Shown piece by piece: positions 1 through 11,020 of a DNA stretch of 64,000 nt. The stretch covers positions 806,001 to 870,000 of the forward strand of contig JARFJB010001981.1 of assembly GCA_036346205.1 (NCBI GenBank). Direction: 5' to 3'. Source of the DNA: Vesta saturnalis. Taxonomy: Eukaryota; Arthropoda; Insecta; Coleoptera; Lampyridae. The position numbers and the translations under genes are program-made. A model generated the notes under the pieces. It searched no databases. It was given only the letters and a program-made list of their open reading frames with translations, and was not told the DNA's origin. How positions within the stretch are numbered: position 1 is the stretch's first letter; each line of letters opens with the position of its first letter.

Positions 1-190
1 CGAAGAATAGACATACCTTTCACTTTTTTACGTCACAAGCCTCCGAGCTGTGGGACACCTCACCTTTCACTTTTTACATGCCCACGTGGGGATCGCATTT
101 TTTCACCCCTATGGTTTCTTTTCAGAGGCCATTTTCAACCCTTGATGGAATTTTCACCCTAATTAGAGTCCTTTTGGTTGTGTTAAAAAC
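1..190. repeat. End of a CACGTG-minisatellite foldback arm
   Basis: The stretch shares its wording with the arms at 40605-41236 and 42579-43240: a CACGTG core near 83, then 'cccctatggtttctttt', 'aggcc', 'caaccc' and 'ccttttggttgt' in the same order. It is therefore a partial copy of that foldback family, cut by the window edge on the left and by the satellite array on the right. Nothing codes here. Confidence 0.7.
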
Positions 191-199
191 TTTTTTGTC

Positions 200-1300
200 A
201 GTTCACACACTGTTAATTAAATTATTATGTAATTTACCAATGGTTTTTTTTATTGTAATGAAATGCTGAGTAATACAAGAAAACGGAATCGAGCACTATA
301 AATATAAATACACCATTTAAAACCTGCGAAAAGGAAAGTGTGTAATGCTTTAAGACTATTAATTTTTTTTGTATTCTTAATTAAATTATGATGAAATTTA
401 TGTAATTTACCAAAAGTGTTTTTTTATTGTAATGAAATGCTGAATAATATAAGCACACGATATCGAGCACTATAAATATAAATACACCATTTAAAACCCC
501 CGAAAAAAAAGTGTGTAATGCTTTAAGATTATTAATTTATTTTTATTGTTAATTAAATTATGTAATTTACCAAAAGTGTTTTTTTATTGTAATGAAATGC
601 TGAGTAATACAAGAAAACGGAATCGAGCGCTATAAATATAAATACACCATTTAAAACCCCCGAAAAGGAACGTGAGTAATGCTTTAAAATTATTAATTTT
701 TTTGTACTGTTACTTAAATTATGATGTAATTTATGTAATTTACCAAAAGTGTTTTTTTTATTGTAATGAAATGCTGAGTAATATAAAAACACGAAATCGA
801 GCACTATAAATATAAATACACCATTTAAAACCCCCGAAAAGAAAAGTGTGTAATGCTTTAAGATTATTAATTCTTTTTTATTGTTAATTAAATTATTATG
901 TAATTTATGTACTTTACCAAAAGTGTTTTTTTATTGTAATGAAATGCTGAGTAATACAGAAAAACGGAATCGAGCACTATAAATATAAATACACTATTTA
1001 AAAACCCCGTAAAAAAAAGTATGTAATGCTTTAAGATTATTAATTTTTTTGTACTGTTAATTAACTTATGATGTAATTTATGTAATTTACCAAATGTTTT
1101 TTTTTATTGTAATGAACTGCTGAGTAATATAAGAACACGGAATTGAGCACTATAAATATAAATACACCATTTAAAACCCCCGAAAAGAAAAGTGTGCAAT
1201 GCTTTAAGATTATTAATTTTTTTGTACTGTTAATTAACTTATGATCTAATTTATGTAATTTACCAAAAGTGTTTTTTTAATTGTAATGAAATGCTGAGTA
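200..1300. repeat. Satellite array, ~173-bp monomer, about 6.5 copies
   Basis: The anchor 'tgtaatgcttta' or a one-base variant starts at about 341, 514, 675, 849, 1022 and 1195, giving spacings of 173, 161, 174, 173 and 173 bases. Each monomer also holds 'taatttaccaaaagtgtt', 'attgtaatgaaatgctgag', 'cgagcactataaatata' and 'acaccatttaaaaccc'. Copies differ by a few substitutions and small indels. Single monomers, mostly inverted, recur at about 1400, 5600, 20250, 20650, 21000 and 63800 inside a longer dispersed unit. Confidence 0.9.
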
Positions 1301-1682
1301 ACTAGTCCGCAGAATATAGCACTTTCAACATAGGAAAAATTGTTATAGAAACACACATACGTGTACATACGCTTATATGAAAGTCTATTTATAGTGCTCG
1401 CTTCCGTTTTCTTATATTACTCAGCATTTCATTACAATAAAAATACACTTTTGGTAAATTACATAATTATTTTACAAACAATAAAAAAAAAATTAATAAT
1501 CTTAATGCATTACACACTTTTCTTTTCGGGAGCTTTGAATGGTGTATTTATATCTATACAGTTATCTATAAGAGGAAACATCTAAATTTATTATGCATGC
1601 ATATATTCGCATTGTACGTTTATTAATTACTGTTGTTTTATATCATACCACACTAAGTTTTTACTCAAACATTGTAAGTTTT

Positions 1683-1685
<3 letters not shown>
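1301..1685 (+). repeat. Satellite-bearing dispersed unit, left arm
   Basis: The unit begins 'actagtccgcagaatata', runs through 'acatacgtgtacatacgc' and one inverted satellite monomer, and ends 'ttttactcaaac' before a (TA)n tract. The same order of blocks recurs at 5432-5790 (inverted), 20180-21395, 21955-22072 and 63652-64000. With 5432-5790 it forms a pair of inverted arms around everything between 1686 and 5431. No open frame of interest. Confidence 0.8.

Positions 1686-1734
<49 letters not shown>
1686..1734. repeat. (TA)n microsatellite
   Basis: About 24 uninterrupted TA units between the satellite-bearing unit and the foldback element that starts at 1735. Confidence 0.97.
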
Positions 1735-1737
<3 letters not shown>

Positions 1738-2737
1738 GGCAGTCAGTTTTTATAGACAAACTTTAACAGAGATAGACACATGTTTCTAAAGAAAAGTTCC
1801 TATAAACATATGTCGTAGAAGGCTTCGTTTCCGAGATACAGGGTGTTGAATATAATTTTTTCTCAAATTTTCATTATAACTCATAAACGAATGCTTAGAT
1901 TTTTTCATGTTGAGATAATGTCTATTAATTAAGGGCATAAAACAAGCGATAAGAATGTTCACAAACTTGCACAGTGGCGAGTGGAGGTGCTCAACTTTCA
2001 TAAACAGAACTTCTACGCCAATGACTATTTTAAAAAACTGTTATTTTCATTATCTACATACAGTTTAACAAAAATAATGTACTTTTCTGTTTCGAAATTC
2101 CTGTGCGTTTCGAGTTATTTTGATTTTTAGTGTTTGATATGGTACTAAGTTAAGTAATGTGCTTTATGTGAATAATTGAATATAAAGTTTTTAATAAAAA
2201 GATATAATAAAACATGTATTTGAAATTTTAAAGAAACGATCGTTAGGTACTAAAATGGCTCTAAATGTTTTATTATATCTTTTATTAAAACTTTATATTC
2301 AATTATTCACCTAAAGCACATTACTGATTAGTACCACATCAAACACTAAAATCAAAATAACTCGAAACGCACAGGAATTTCGAAACAGAAGAAGGTACAT
2401 TATTTTGTTAAACTGTATGTAGATAATGAAAATAACAGTTTTTAAAAATAGTCATTGGCGTAGAAGTTCTGTTTATGAAAGCTGAGCACCCTCCTCCGCC
2501 ACTGTGCAAGTTTGTGAACATTCTTATCGCTTGTTTTATGCCCTTAATTAATAGACATTATCCAACATGAACAAATCTAAGCATTCGTTTATGAGTTATA
2601 ATGAAAATTTGAGAAAAAATTATTTCAAACTGTATCTCGAAACGAAGCCTTCTACGACATATGTTTATAGGAACTTTTCTTTTTAGAAACATGTGTTCTA
2701 TCTCCTGTTAAAGTTTGTCTAAAACTGACTCACCTTG
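1735..2737. mobile_element. 1.0-kb foldback MITE, mariner-type ends
   Basis: Two arms of about 480 bases (1735-2214 and 2268-2737) are reverse complements with few mismatches and flank a ~50-base loop. The ends read CAGGGCAGTCAG on the left and, inverted, CAAGGTGAGTCAG on the right, each beside TA. Ends of the CAGGG type and a TA target are typical of Tc1/mariner-derived non-autonomous elements. Short open frames inside are mirror images in the two arms and not genes. No transposase of its own. Confidence 0.85.
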
Positions 2738-2740
2738 TAT

Positions 2741-2773
2741 AATATATATATATTATATATATATATATATATA
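2741..2773. repeat. (TA)n microsatellite, interrupted
   Basis: Imperfect TA run between the foldback MITE and the next inverted-repeat element. Confidence 0.9.
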
Positions 2774-2788
2774 CAACACATGTTTATA

Positions 2789-3033
2789 CAGTGGTCGTAA
2801 TTTTATGCTCATAACTTCGAGGGCGTATTTTGCTTTAAAAAATAATATAATTTTCGATATAAACATATATCCAAAAATCCTTCGTTTCAAGATGCAGGGT
2901 GTCAAAGTTTTGTAAAATTTTCGATTTTTTTAATAGCTTCCACAGTTTTTCAGATATTGGTTTGAAATTTGACAAGTTATTACCTTATCAAGAAGAATTA
3001 ATTTGAGTATTTAAAATTTTTTTTAATTCTACA
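2789..3033. mobile_element. Left half of a palindromic MITE
   Basis: It is the inverted partner of 5149-5390, beginning 'cagtggtcgtaattttatg' where the right half ends with the complement of 'cagggtggtccgaatttta'. Its inner edge 'ttaattc' and the right half's 'gaattt' would join as ATTCTAGAAT, so before the mariner arrived this was an almost perfect ~490-bp palindrome. Noncoding. Confidence 0.75.
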
Positions 3034-3274
3034 GGGTGGTCCATTTTTGGGGTTGTCGTTACCTTAATCCCCCACAAACTTTTTTGTGGTACGCCCCTGG
3101 TGTATTTTGATTGCAGATTTAGATTTCTTATTCATTTTAGAAAAAATTGTGTTTCTTGAGTTTTTTTCGTAAAGTGCATGATTTTCGAGATTTTTTAACT
3201 TTAATAAACGAAATTACAAACACCAATTATTTAATTAACTACAATAAATATGTATATAGATATTATTTAAAATT

Positions 3275-3457
3275 TTATAAATTTTGTTCAAAATGAAATC
3301 CATTTGAATTAATGCACATTTGGCAACGACGATATGTTGAGTTTACAGCATCGGATAATTGATGTGGTCTATTGCGCAGGGTCTCACTGCTTCCTCGATC
3401 CTCGCATGTACCTGCTCTTCTTTATCAACTTGAGTGGCATATACTACGTCTTTAAGA
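3275..3457 (-). pseudogene. Inverted second copy of mariner A transposase C-terminus
   Basis: Read on the minus strand it encodes the same C-terminal ~60 residues as 4736-4920, starting LKDVVYATPVD and ending FEQNL plus stop, with only a few substitutions. No catalytic residue lies in it and there is no start codon of its own. It is part of the left inverted repeat of mariner A, so the arm has grown inward over the coding region. Probably a product of aberrant gap repair rather than a separate insertion. Confidence 0.85.
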
Positions 3458-3919
3458 TAGTGTATTTTGATTGCAGATTTAGATTTCTTATTCAATTTAG
3501 AAAAAAAATTGTATTTTGAGTTTTTTTAGTCAAGTGCACGATTTTCGAGATAAATGAGAAAAACTGTTCAAAACCATAGGAATTTTAGTTTACCGCTTTT
3601 TCGCATTTTTCTCAAAAACAATGCGTTTCTCGAACAAATGTAACTTATGAATAATTGTTTAAATGTAATTGACATACCAAGTTTTTTTTTAAGTCAGTGT
3701 CGCACCCCGAACAAGTTTGGGGGGAAAAGAGGTTTTGAAACCCAAAAAAAATAGGACACACTGCTAGTAAATCTGCGAAGATAATTAGAGTAGGCTATGA
3801 TGCATAGCAATCATTTGATATCTGATATTTTTGACAACTTAAAACGTAAATAAAGTTTAATTGCGTTTGCGTGTAAACAATTCAGTTGAATTTATTTAAG
3901 TGTTTACGTGTTTTTTAAA

Positions 3920-4920
3920 ATGCCTAATGTGTTTACAAACGCCGAATATGCGGACATACATTTTATTTACGGTTTCACTAATGGAAATTCTTCTGAAGCG
4001 GTTAGGGAATATCGTTGGAGATTTCGCAATAGAAGACAACCTGACATAAAAGTGTTCAGGGAGGTACATCGTCGATTTAGAGAAGGTGGTTTAAAAAAAA
4101 CGTAAGAGATCATGATATACGGAATGACAGACATAGACCTGAAATATTGCGTTTGTTTAACAATAATGATCGCTTAAGTTCTCATGCTGCTGCAAGACAA
4201 CTGAATGCTCAAAACCTACGGGTATCCAAAAGTTTTACGAACATTGCATAAGGATAACAGAAAATAATTTCACTTACAACCCGTGTACCATCTAAGGCCT
4301 GGAGATGGTCCAAAACGAATTGAATTTTGCAACTGGATTATAAGATCGGTTGAAAGAGAAAACTCATTTTTACTGAAAATATTGTGGACGGATGAGTCTA
4401 CATTTACTCGCCGAGGGGTAGTAAACTACAATAACCTCCATGTTTGGAGCATTTTTCCTTCCTCCCCGGGTAAATTCACAAGTATTTTTGAATTTTCTAG
4501 AAAATGATTTGCCCATTTGTTTGGAAGATGTTCCGCTACATTTAAGGCACGATGCTTGGCTACAAATGGATGGTACACCAGCACATTTTGGAGGAAACGT
4601 ACGCGAATGGTGCGATATAAATTTTCCGCAAAAGTGGATAGGACGGTTAGGAAGAGATGTGGATCATGTACCAGCAATAGGGCCAGCCGCCTAGGTACCC
4701 CGATTTGACCGTTCTCGACTTTTTTGTGTGGGGGTATCTTAAAGACGTAGTGTATGCTACTCCAGTTGATACAGAAGAGCAGCTACATGCGAGGATCGAG
4801 GAAGCATGTGAGACCCTGCGCAATAGACCACATCAATTATCCGATGCTGTACGCTCAACATATCGTCGTTGCCAAATGTGCATTAATTCAAATGGATTTC
4901 ATTTTGAACAAAATTTATAA
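3920..4920 (+). pseudogene. Mariner A transposase (DD41D), disrupted
   Basis: A transposase would bind the inverted repeats and cut and paste the element at TA. From ATG at 3920 the first 60 residues (MPNVFTNAEYADIHFIYG, then YRWRFRNRRQP) match the insect transposase N-terminal helix-turn-helix domain known as DUF4817. First catalytic Asp: LWTDESTF near 4390. Second: LQMDGTPAHF at 4560-4589. Third: LTVLDFFVWGYLKDVVY at 4705-4755. The second and third Asp codons are 148 bases apart, not a multiple of three, against 126 in intact relatives, so there is an insertion and frame change. Other shifts lie near 4105, 4230 and 4470. The final ~70 residues to FEQNL are open. Non-functional. Confidence 0.85.
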
Positions 4921-5148
4921 AATTTTAAATGATATGTATGTACATATTTATTGTAGTTAATTAAATAATTGGTGTTGTAATTTCGTTTATTAAAGTTAAA
5001 AATCTCGAAAATCGTGACTTTACGAAAAAACTCAAGAAACACATTTTTCTAAATTGAATAGAAATCTAAATCTGCAATCAAAATACACAAGGCGTACCAA
5101 AAAAGTTTGTGGGGATTAAGGTACACACCCAAAATGGACCACCCTGTA

Positions 5149-5387
5149 GAATTTAAAAATTTAAAATACTCAAATTAATTCTTCTTGATAAGGTAAAACT
5201 TTACCAAATTTCAAATCAATATCTGAAAAACTGTGGAAGCTATTAAAAAATTGAAAAATTTTACAAAATTTTGACACCCTGTATCTTGAAACGAAGGATT
5301 TTTGGATATATGTTTATATCGAAAACTTATATTATTTTTTAAAGTAGAAAACACCTTCGACGTTATGAGCATAAAATTCGGACCACC

Positions 5388-5390
<3 letters not shown>
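5149..5390. mobile_element. Right half of the palindromic MITE
   Basis: Reverse complement of 2789-3033, ending CCACCCTG beside the TA tract. See the left half; both halves share 'aattaattcttcttgataa' in opposite orientation. Confidence 0.75.

Positions 5391-5431
<41 letters not shown>
5391..5431. repeat. (TA)n microsatellite
   Basis: About 20 TA units, mirroring the tract at 1686-1734 on the other side of the nested elements. Confidence 0.95.
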
Positions 5432-5434
<3 letters not shown>

Positions 5435-5790
5435 CCAAAACTTACAATGTATGATAAAAAACAACAGTAATTAATAAAAGTACAATGCGAATATATGCAT
5501 GCATAATGAATTTAGATGTTTCCTCTTATGGATAACTGTATAAATATAAATACACCATTTAAAACCCTCGAAAAGCAAAGTGTGTAATGCATTAAGATTA
5601 TTAATTTTTTTTTATTGTTTATAAAATAATTATGTAATTTACCAAAAGTGTCTTTTTATTGTAATGAAATGCTGAATAATATAAGAAAACGGAAAACGGA
5701 GCACTATAAATACACTTTCATATAAGTGTATGTACACGTATGTGTGTTTCTATAACAATTTTTCCTATCTTGAAAGTGCTATATTTTGCG
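5432..5790 (-). repeat. Satellite-bearing dispersed unit, right arm
   Basis: Inverted counterpart of 1301-1685: 'tttgccaaaacttacaatg' follows the TA tract, then one satellite monomer in array orientation, 'tgtacacgtatgtgtgt', and finally 'ttgcggactagttg'. From 5791 to 5864 a further fragment of satellite monomer ('acacttttggtaaatt') joins it to the hAT fragment. Confidence 0.8.
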
Positions 5791-5864
5791 GACTAGTTGC
5801 ATTTCATTACAATTAAAAAAACACTTTTGGTAAATTCCGTGTTCCTATATTACTCAGCATTTCA

Positions 5865-6332
5865 TTAAAAGTAAATGCAATTTCTCAAAATGTAGGGCAC
5901 TTTTGAAAAAATCGAAAACCAATCATAAATAATATTATTAACAAGATATTCTGACTTCGTTCTTCCGCAGGTTATCTTACGATCACATGTATTTCTCAAT
6001 AAATTTGCAGTGCAATCCATATCTCTAAATGTGTGATTATGTTTAACATTATGATATGACCAGGTCAGTTTCGCTTCCTCAGAAGTCAAATTTTTGCGAC
6101 GTAAAAATGATTCTAACTTTTGCTTTGTATTGACTGAAGAACTATTTCTTTGTTTGTTTGAGCTTGAACGTTGCTCGATGTCAAACTTGTCTTTGTTGAT
6201 AATGGACACTGTGGTGTTGCAAACAGTACACAAAAATTTATGGGGATCTGTTTTCACTCGTTTAACCAATGTATACGTTTCTTCAAAACTATCTAAGAAT
6301 TTACATTTCCCATGGCACATTGTGTGCCACAA
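5865..6332 (-). pseudogene. hAT-family transposase N-terminal fragment
   Basis: A 155-codon open frame; the likely in-frame ATG is at 6322-6320. Near residues 34-37 it has a CxxC pair (CTVC) that would begin a zinc finger. Then come LTSEEAKLTWSYHNVKHNHTF split over residues 85-105, and DRKITCGRTKSEYLVNNII. This order (pair of cysteines, A-x-H-x-H block, 'grTK' block) is the N-terminal part of the hAT-like ZBED/SCAND3-type proteins found across insects, before the RNase H-like core. The catalytic core is absent, so this is a truncated relic. A degraded copy lies at 24718-25200. A domesticated fragment cannot be excluded. Confidence 0.55.
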
Positions 6333-6720
6333 ATAAAATTAATACCAATTAAATTACAAAACAAATAATTGCTTGTTTGTTATTTACTTACCTTACCTCA
6401 ATCGACACAAATAAAAAACAAAGTTAACTTAACTTAACCTCAAAATAAGACCAGCATGTGTGTTTAGAAAAACATCGATGTTAGAATCTGTCAGTATTGA
6501 CCAAGTGCGAAAAGAGTATATCAAGTTTTTTTTTGTAAAAGGTAAGAGTAAAGAATATATTGTTTACAAAAGAGTATAATACTGTAAAAAAAGAGTACAT
6601 CTGGTCACCCTAAGATAACTCTTAGTGTAATTTTACTTCTAATTTGTACTTTTCTGCAATAAATGATATGAGCATTGTTTATATGCTTCTGCTGTATTTT
6701 TATTTCATTTTGTACCCTAC
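6333..6720. other. Noncoding flank of the hAT fragment
   Basis: No coding signal. The stretch is still represented in the degraded mosaic at 25200-25480, so it travels with the hAT fragment and may be the element's terminal region. No inverted ends or target duplication could be identified. Confidence 0.4.
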
Positions 6721-9676
6721 AAATTGGCAATTCGATTTGTACTCGAAATACACTAAAGGTTGTATCTACTGTGATAGGATCACGATTTTCTAGCGATTTA
6801 CCGTTAATTTTTTTCTGTCGAGTTGAGCTTTATGGATAAATTTGTTTTACGCGTGTCGCGACCTTTAAGAATGGTATGTTTCGAGCTTAAGTTTTTTTTT
6901 TGTTTGTTTGCGAATTACTATTCCGCAATTTAAGGAATTAACTATGATAGGAATTAGGGTTGAAATCGTCGGTAATTGGTTTCTAAATTTATTGAGTTTT
7001 TTTCGTAATAATATATTTAAATTTGGAGAGATTGTTTTCATTATTATTCCCCGATTATTGAATGTGAGTAACGTATTATTTGTATATAGTTGTATATAAG
7101 TTTAAATAATGTTTATTTCGTTTGATTTCCTTAAAATTTAATAGAAAGTTTTGTAAAATTAAGTAACTTAAAGAAAGAGTGTAGATGTAAATGTATTTGA
7201 TATCGTTCTGGCGACAAGAAGTCGGTTAATTGCAGTGGTTCAGATTAATATTGAGTATGTTGGTTTTGAGTCATAAAGATAGAATGTGGGACTAACTGCT
7301 TGAACTTAAATGAAAATACAGAGATACTTTTCACGTTGATTCTGCTGACGTTTGGAATTTTGAAAATTATCGAGTCCTTACGGTTGAAAACGAAGTTTAT
7401 GTTTAGGGGGTATCAAATCTTCTCCTTCCGTTTCTTAATTGGTGGAACTAAATTAAATGAGATTTTTTTGAGTGGTGGATTCAAAATCCAAGATGGATTT
7501 TGGTAATAATTGGGATTCTGAAACTGACGCCTCCCGAGTAGTAGTACGGTGACGTTTGTTGTTACGGCTTAAGGGGTTGATTAAAACGTTGATATATTGG
7601 ACCTTTTGGTGTTTAACGAACGAACTTTTGTGTTGTGAGGGTAGTTGTCTACTTTTTGAAGAAAACCTGTGAAGGGATTTTAAGTGAAACTGTTCAGTCA
7701 CCAAAGGACTAGACCTAGTGCCCATTTCTATTTTACGTAATCAAGTTACCTGGAGATCACCGTCGTGTTATATTAGTGCTTCTGTGACCTCTTTGGTTTA
7801 TGTCGCTTTTGCGGATTTATTAAATTAACGTTCTTGAAGTGCCACTTAATTGCCGTGCAGGGCGTGTTGAAGTACAAAGAAACTTTCGCAGAATACTAAA
7901 ATTATAGTTATTTAAATAAAGTTAACAATCTTTTGGATTGGTAGTGTAAAGAAAACCGTTTAAACGATAAAAATTATCGAGCAAGTTGAGCGCACAATTA
8001 ACTATTTTAAAAGAAGTTTTTTTAATTAATGCAGTAACATTTTACCGAGATTCAATCAAGGAATCATTTGAGTACAAAAACAAATAGTCAACCTTATCAC
8101 TCATCATCTGGTGTCAGACTAGGGAGATTCCGTATCCGTAGTAGCAGTAATCGATCACCTGGTTCATTTTCGATTGTTGTAACACAGAAGAGGTGCCATT
8201 TAGACAGTAAGGTAGTATAACATTGTGTTTTATTTAGTATTTACGAGATTTCTTGTGTGTGTACCTCGAATTATTTGTTTTGTTAACGAAGGTTTAAAAT
8301 TAAGTTGTTGCTTTGGTTTATTTATTGTAATTAATCATAATTCTGACGCTTCGCCTTCACACCCTTCATCTTAGTATTAAAAGGCAATTGACCCTGAAGT
8401 AGTGGGTAAATAATCCACGAAATATTTATGTTAAACAATTTTAGTACGGCGTTACGCAGAATTCTGGCCAGACCTCCCGTCGCCAATTAAGCATTTGTTA
8501 TTTTTTTTATATTCGCATTATCGTATGTTTACATGTATATTGTTTTCTTATCTTATTACAGCTTTATTTAGGTTTTATAAAATTGTTTTAATTCTGTGAA
8601 AACCCTTTTGTGTTACATACAAGTTTTTTTTACAAATTGCAAGTTTACCGGTAATTTAGGAGCTTAAGTTTTAACGTAACGAAGTGACAGTTTTTTTATT
8701 GAGTAATAGCGTTCATGTTATTCAGTGTTTTATTTTACTTCTATTTGATTACTAATTCATTTAGAGTGCATTCAACAAAGGTGATTTTTTTGTTTTGTTT
8801 TGATTATTATATAATGCCTAATTATTTACACTGAGATGTAGTAACGTAACGTAACATTATTGAGTGATTAACACGCTTTTATTTGTCAGGCGTGTAGTGC
8901 TATTTTGAAGCCCTATTTCAGGTGATTTGCTGAGTTGCTGTCCAGTACACCCGGGATTGATTGCGGGTAGGTATGCGTATGTTTTTTGTATGTTTAGACA
9001 CGCTATGTACTCGTAATTTTGGCACGACGTCCCTTATTTTGACTACCAAACATTCTGGCGCCCTAAACCGATCTGATTACGTCTTCATCCCCTACTTTGA
9101 CTTACGTACGATTTACTATTCTGGACGTGCAAAATTTATCAACATCATACCCATTCCCATACGCTGACTAGTCGGGGCAAAAAGGCCAACTTTATCTGTA
9201 ATCCCGTTCTACCACCCGTTTATATCGTTACACTACAATCACGGTTGTAAGCAATTTAATGGCATTTTTAGAAATTGAAAACAAAAATTGTTACTGCACA
9301 AAGTATAATAACAATTTAATACCGTGACTAAAATTTGATGTGATTAGAACAAGACTTCCACAAATTTAGTCGATTTGGGCGACATCTATCGATTAATTCT
9401 GGCTCTAGTCGTTTTACATTCCTGGCAACACTGTCACAGCTGTTCATTTAGTTAGTAGTTTATTCCACTAGTAAGGTTGGTACCGGGCAAAAAAGGGAAT
9501 TAAACTAGAGAGCAAACTCAATGTATAAAATAAAAAAATGTGTATTCTAACTTCAGTCAGGTCAATTTAGAACTATTGTGGTACCACGTGTTTTCAAGAT
9601 AGAACCGATGATCAATTTGAGCATTCTGTGGACATAATTGGAACAAACAGGTCTTAAGTAACACGAATTCTTTGAA
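6721..9676. other. 2.9 kb without a recognised gene
   Basis: AT-rich, slightly more complex than its surroundings and free of microsatellites. Open frames are under 95 codons and resemble nothing known to me. The segment could hold the promoter, leader and introns of the zinc-finger gene at 9677. 'ttctggcgacaagaagtcgg' near 7207 and 'attctggcgccc' near 9050 resemble retroelement primer sites in wording, but no flanking direct repeats were seen, so I do not call an LTR element. Confidence 0.4.
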
Positions 9677-11020
9677 ATGTCTTACGAGGTTGATATGAAA
9701 CTTGTTAAAGTCGAACCTAAAGAGGAAGAAGGAATAAATATATCTCTAACCCAACATCTTGTGGTAAATAGTGATCAAATAAAAGGTGAAATTGATTACG
9801 GTTTAAGTAGTACAAAGTTTAACACTAATTTTATGGATGATGTGAATATCAAGAAAGAAGTCATCTCTTCTCTAATAAAAGATGTGAGCTTGAGGGAATC
9901 AGTTCATATAATGGAAAACAGTATCAAACACATCACAAATGTACCGTGTGAACGTTATCAATTTAATAGTTCAACAACAGTGCAAAATTTAAAACAGGAT
10001 GCTTTAAAAAACAGTTCCAATTTTAAATATAAATGTGACCAATGCAATTATATAACAAAAAGGAAACAAGATTTGAAAAGACATCTTTTAAAACACACTG
10101 CCAGTTATGAATACAAATGTAGCCAATGTGATTATACTACATATCGCAAAGATAGTTTTAAAATTCATCTTAAAAAAATCACTCAAGTTGTGAATTCAAG
10201 TGTAACCAATGCGATTATGCAACAAATCACAAAAGTAATTTAAGAATTCATACTAAAAAGCACTCTTCAAGTTATGAGTACAAATGTAATCAATGTGATT
10301 ATATGGCACATCATAAAGGTAATTTTAAATATCATCTTAAAAAGCACTCTTCAAGTCATGAATTCGAATGTAACCAATGTGATTATACAACAATTCGAAA
10401 AGGTAATTTAAAGGCTCATTTAAAAAAACACTTTTCAAGTTATGAATTCAAATGTGGTCAATGTGATTATGTAACAAACCACAAACATAAATATAATATA
10501 CATCTTAAAAACCACTCTTTAAGTTATGAATTCAAGTGTGAATAATGTGATTATGGAATAAATCGCAAAAATGATTTTAAAACTCATGTTAAAAAACATT
10601 CTTCAAGTTATGAATACAAATGCAATCAATGTGATTATGTGGCAAATCATAAGTGTAATTTTAAAGTTCATCTTAAAAAACATTTTTCAAGTTATGATTA
10701 CAAATGAGGCCAATGTGACTATATAACAAATCGCAAAAATAGTTTTAATATACATCTTAAGAACCATTCTTCAAGTTATGAATTCAAGGGTAACCAGTGT
10801 GATTATGCAACAAATCGCAAAAATGATTTAAAAAAAAACTCATGTTAAAAAAACACTCTTCAACTCATGAATACAAATGTAACCAATGCGATTATGTGGC
10901 ACATCATAAATGTAATTTAAAAGTTCATCTTAAAAAACACTTCAACTTATGAGTTCAAATGACACTAATGTGATTGTACAACACATCACGAAGATATTTT
11001 TAAAAATTCATCTTAAAAAC
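9677..11020 (+). pseudogene. C2H2 zinc-finger gene, about 12 fingers, decayed
   Basis: From ATG at 9677 the first ~115 residues are acidic and lysine-rich with VKVEPKEEE and a second IKKEV, motifs that fit SUMO attachment sites. From 10027 follow about 12 fingers at an 84-base period, each of the pattern YKCxQCDYxTxRKxxFKxHLKKH with the linker SSYE. Fingers 1 and 2 are open in the first frame. A frame change near 10180 moves to another frame, in which fingers 3-6 are open to 10545. Finger 7 has a stop between its cysteines, finger 9 a stop at its first cysteine, finger 10 a run of extra A, and finger 12 lacks the pattern. Such proteins bind DNA in the nucleus. No intron is evident, which suits either a retrocopy or a single large exon. 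Decay could also be sequence error. Confidence 0.75.

Larger units (their letters stand above)
3035..5148 (+). mobile_element. Mariner A, DD41D type, ~410-bp inverted repeats
   Basis: Ends are CAGGGTGGTCCATTTT on the left and its complement on the right, flanked by TA on both sides. The left arm (3035-3457) is the inverted copy of 4736-5148, and this includes part of the transposase gene. A ~95-base stretch at 3105-3200 is repeated directly at 3459-3555. This implies that an inverted 3' end was spliced into the left arm, after which the original 5' arm resumes. The transposase is broken, so the copy is non-autonomous today. Confidence 0.8.

Noticed and set aside
1786..2001. 71-codon minus-strand frame
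   Set aside because: It lies in one arm of the foldback MITE and the mirror copy in the other arm is broken.
8961..9240. Possible LTR retroelement leader with 'attctggcgccc'
   Set aside because: No flanking direct repeats, no purine tract and no gag or pol motif within 3 kb.
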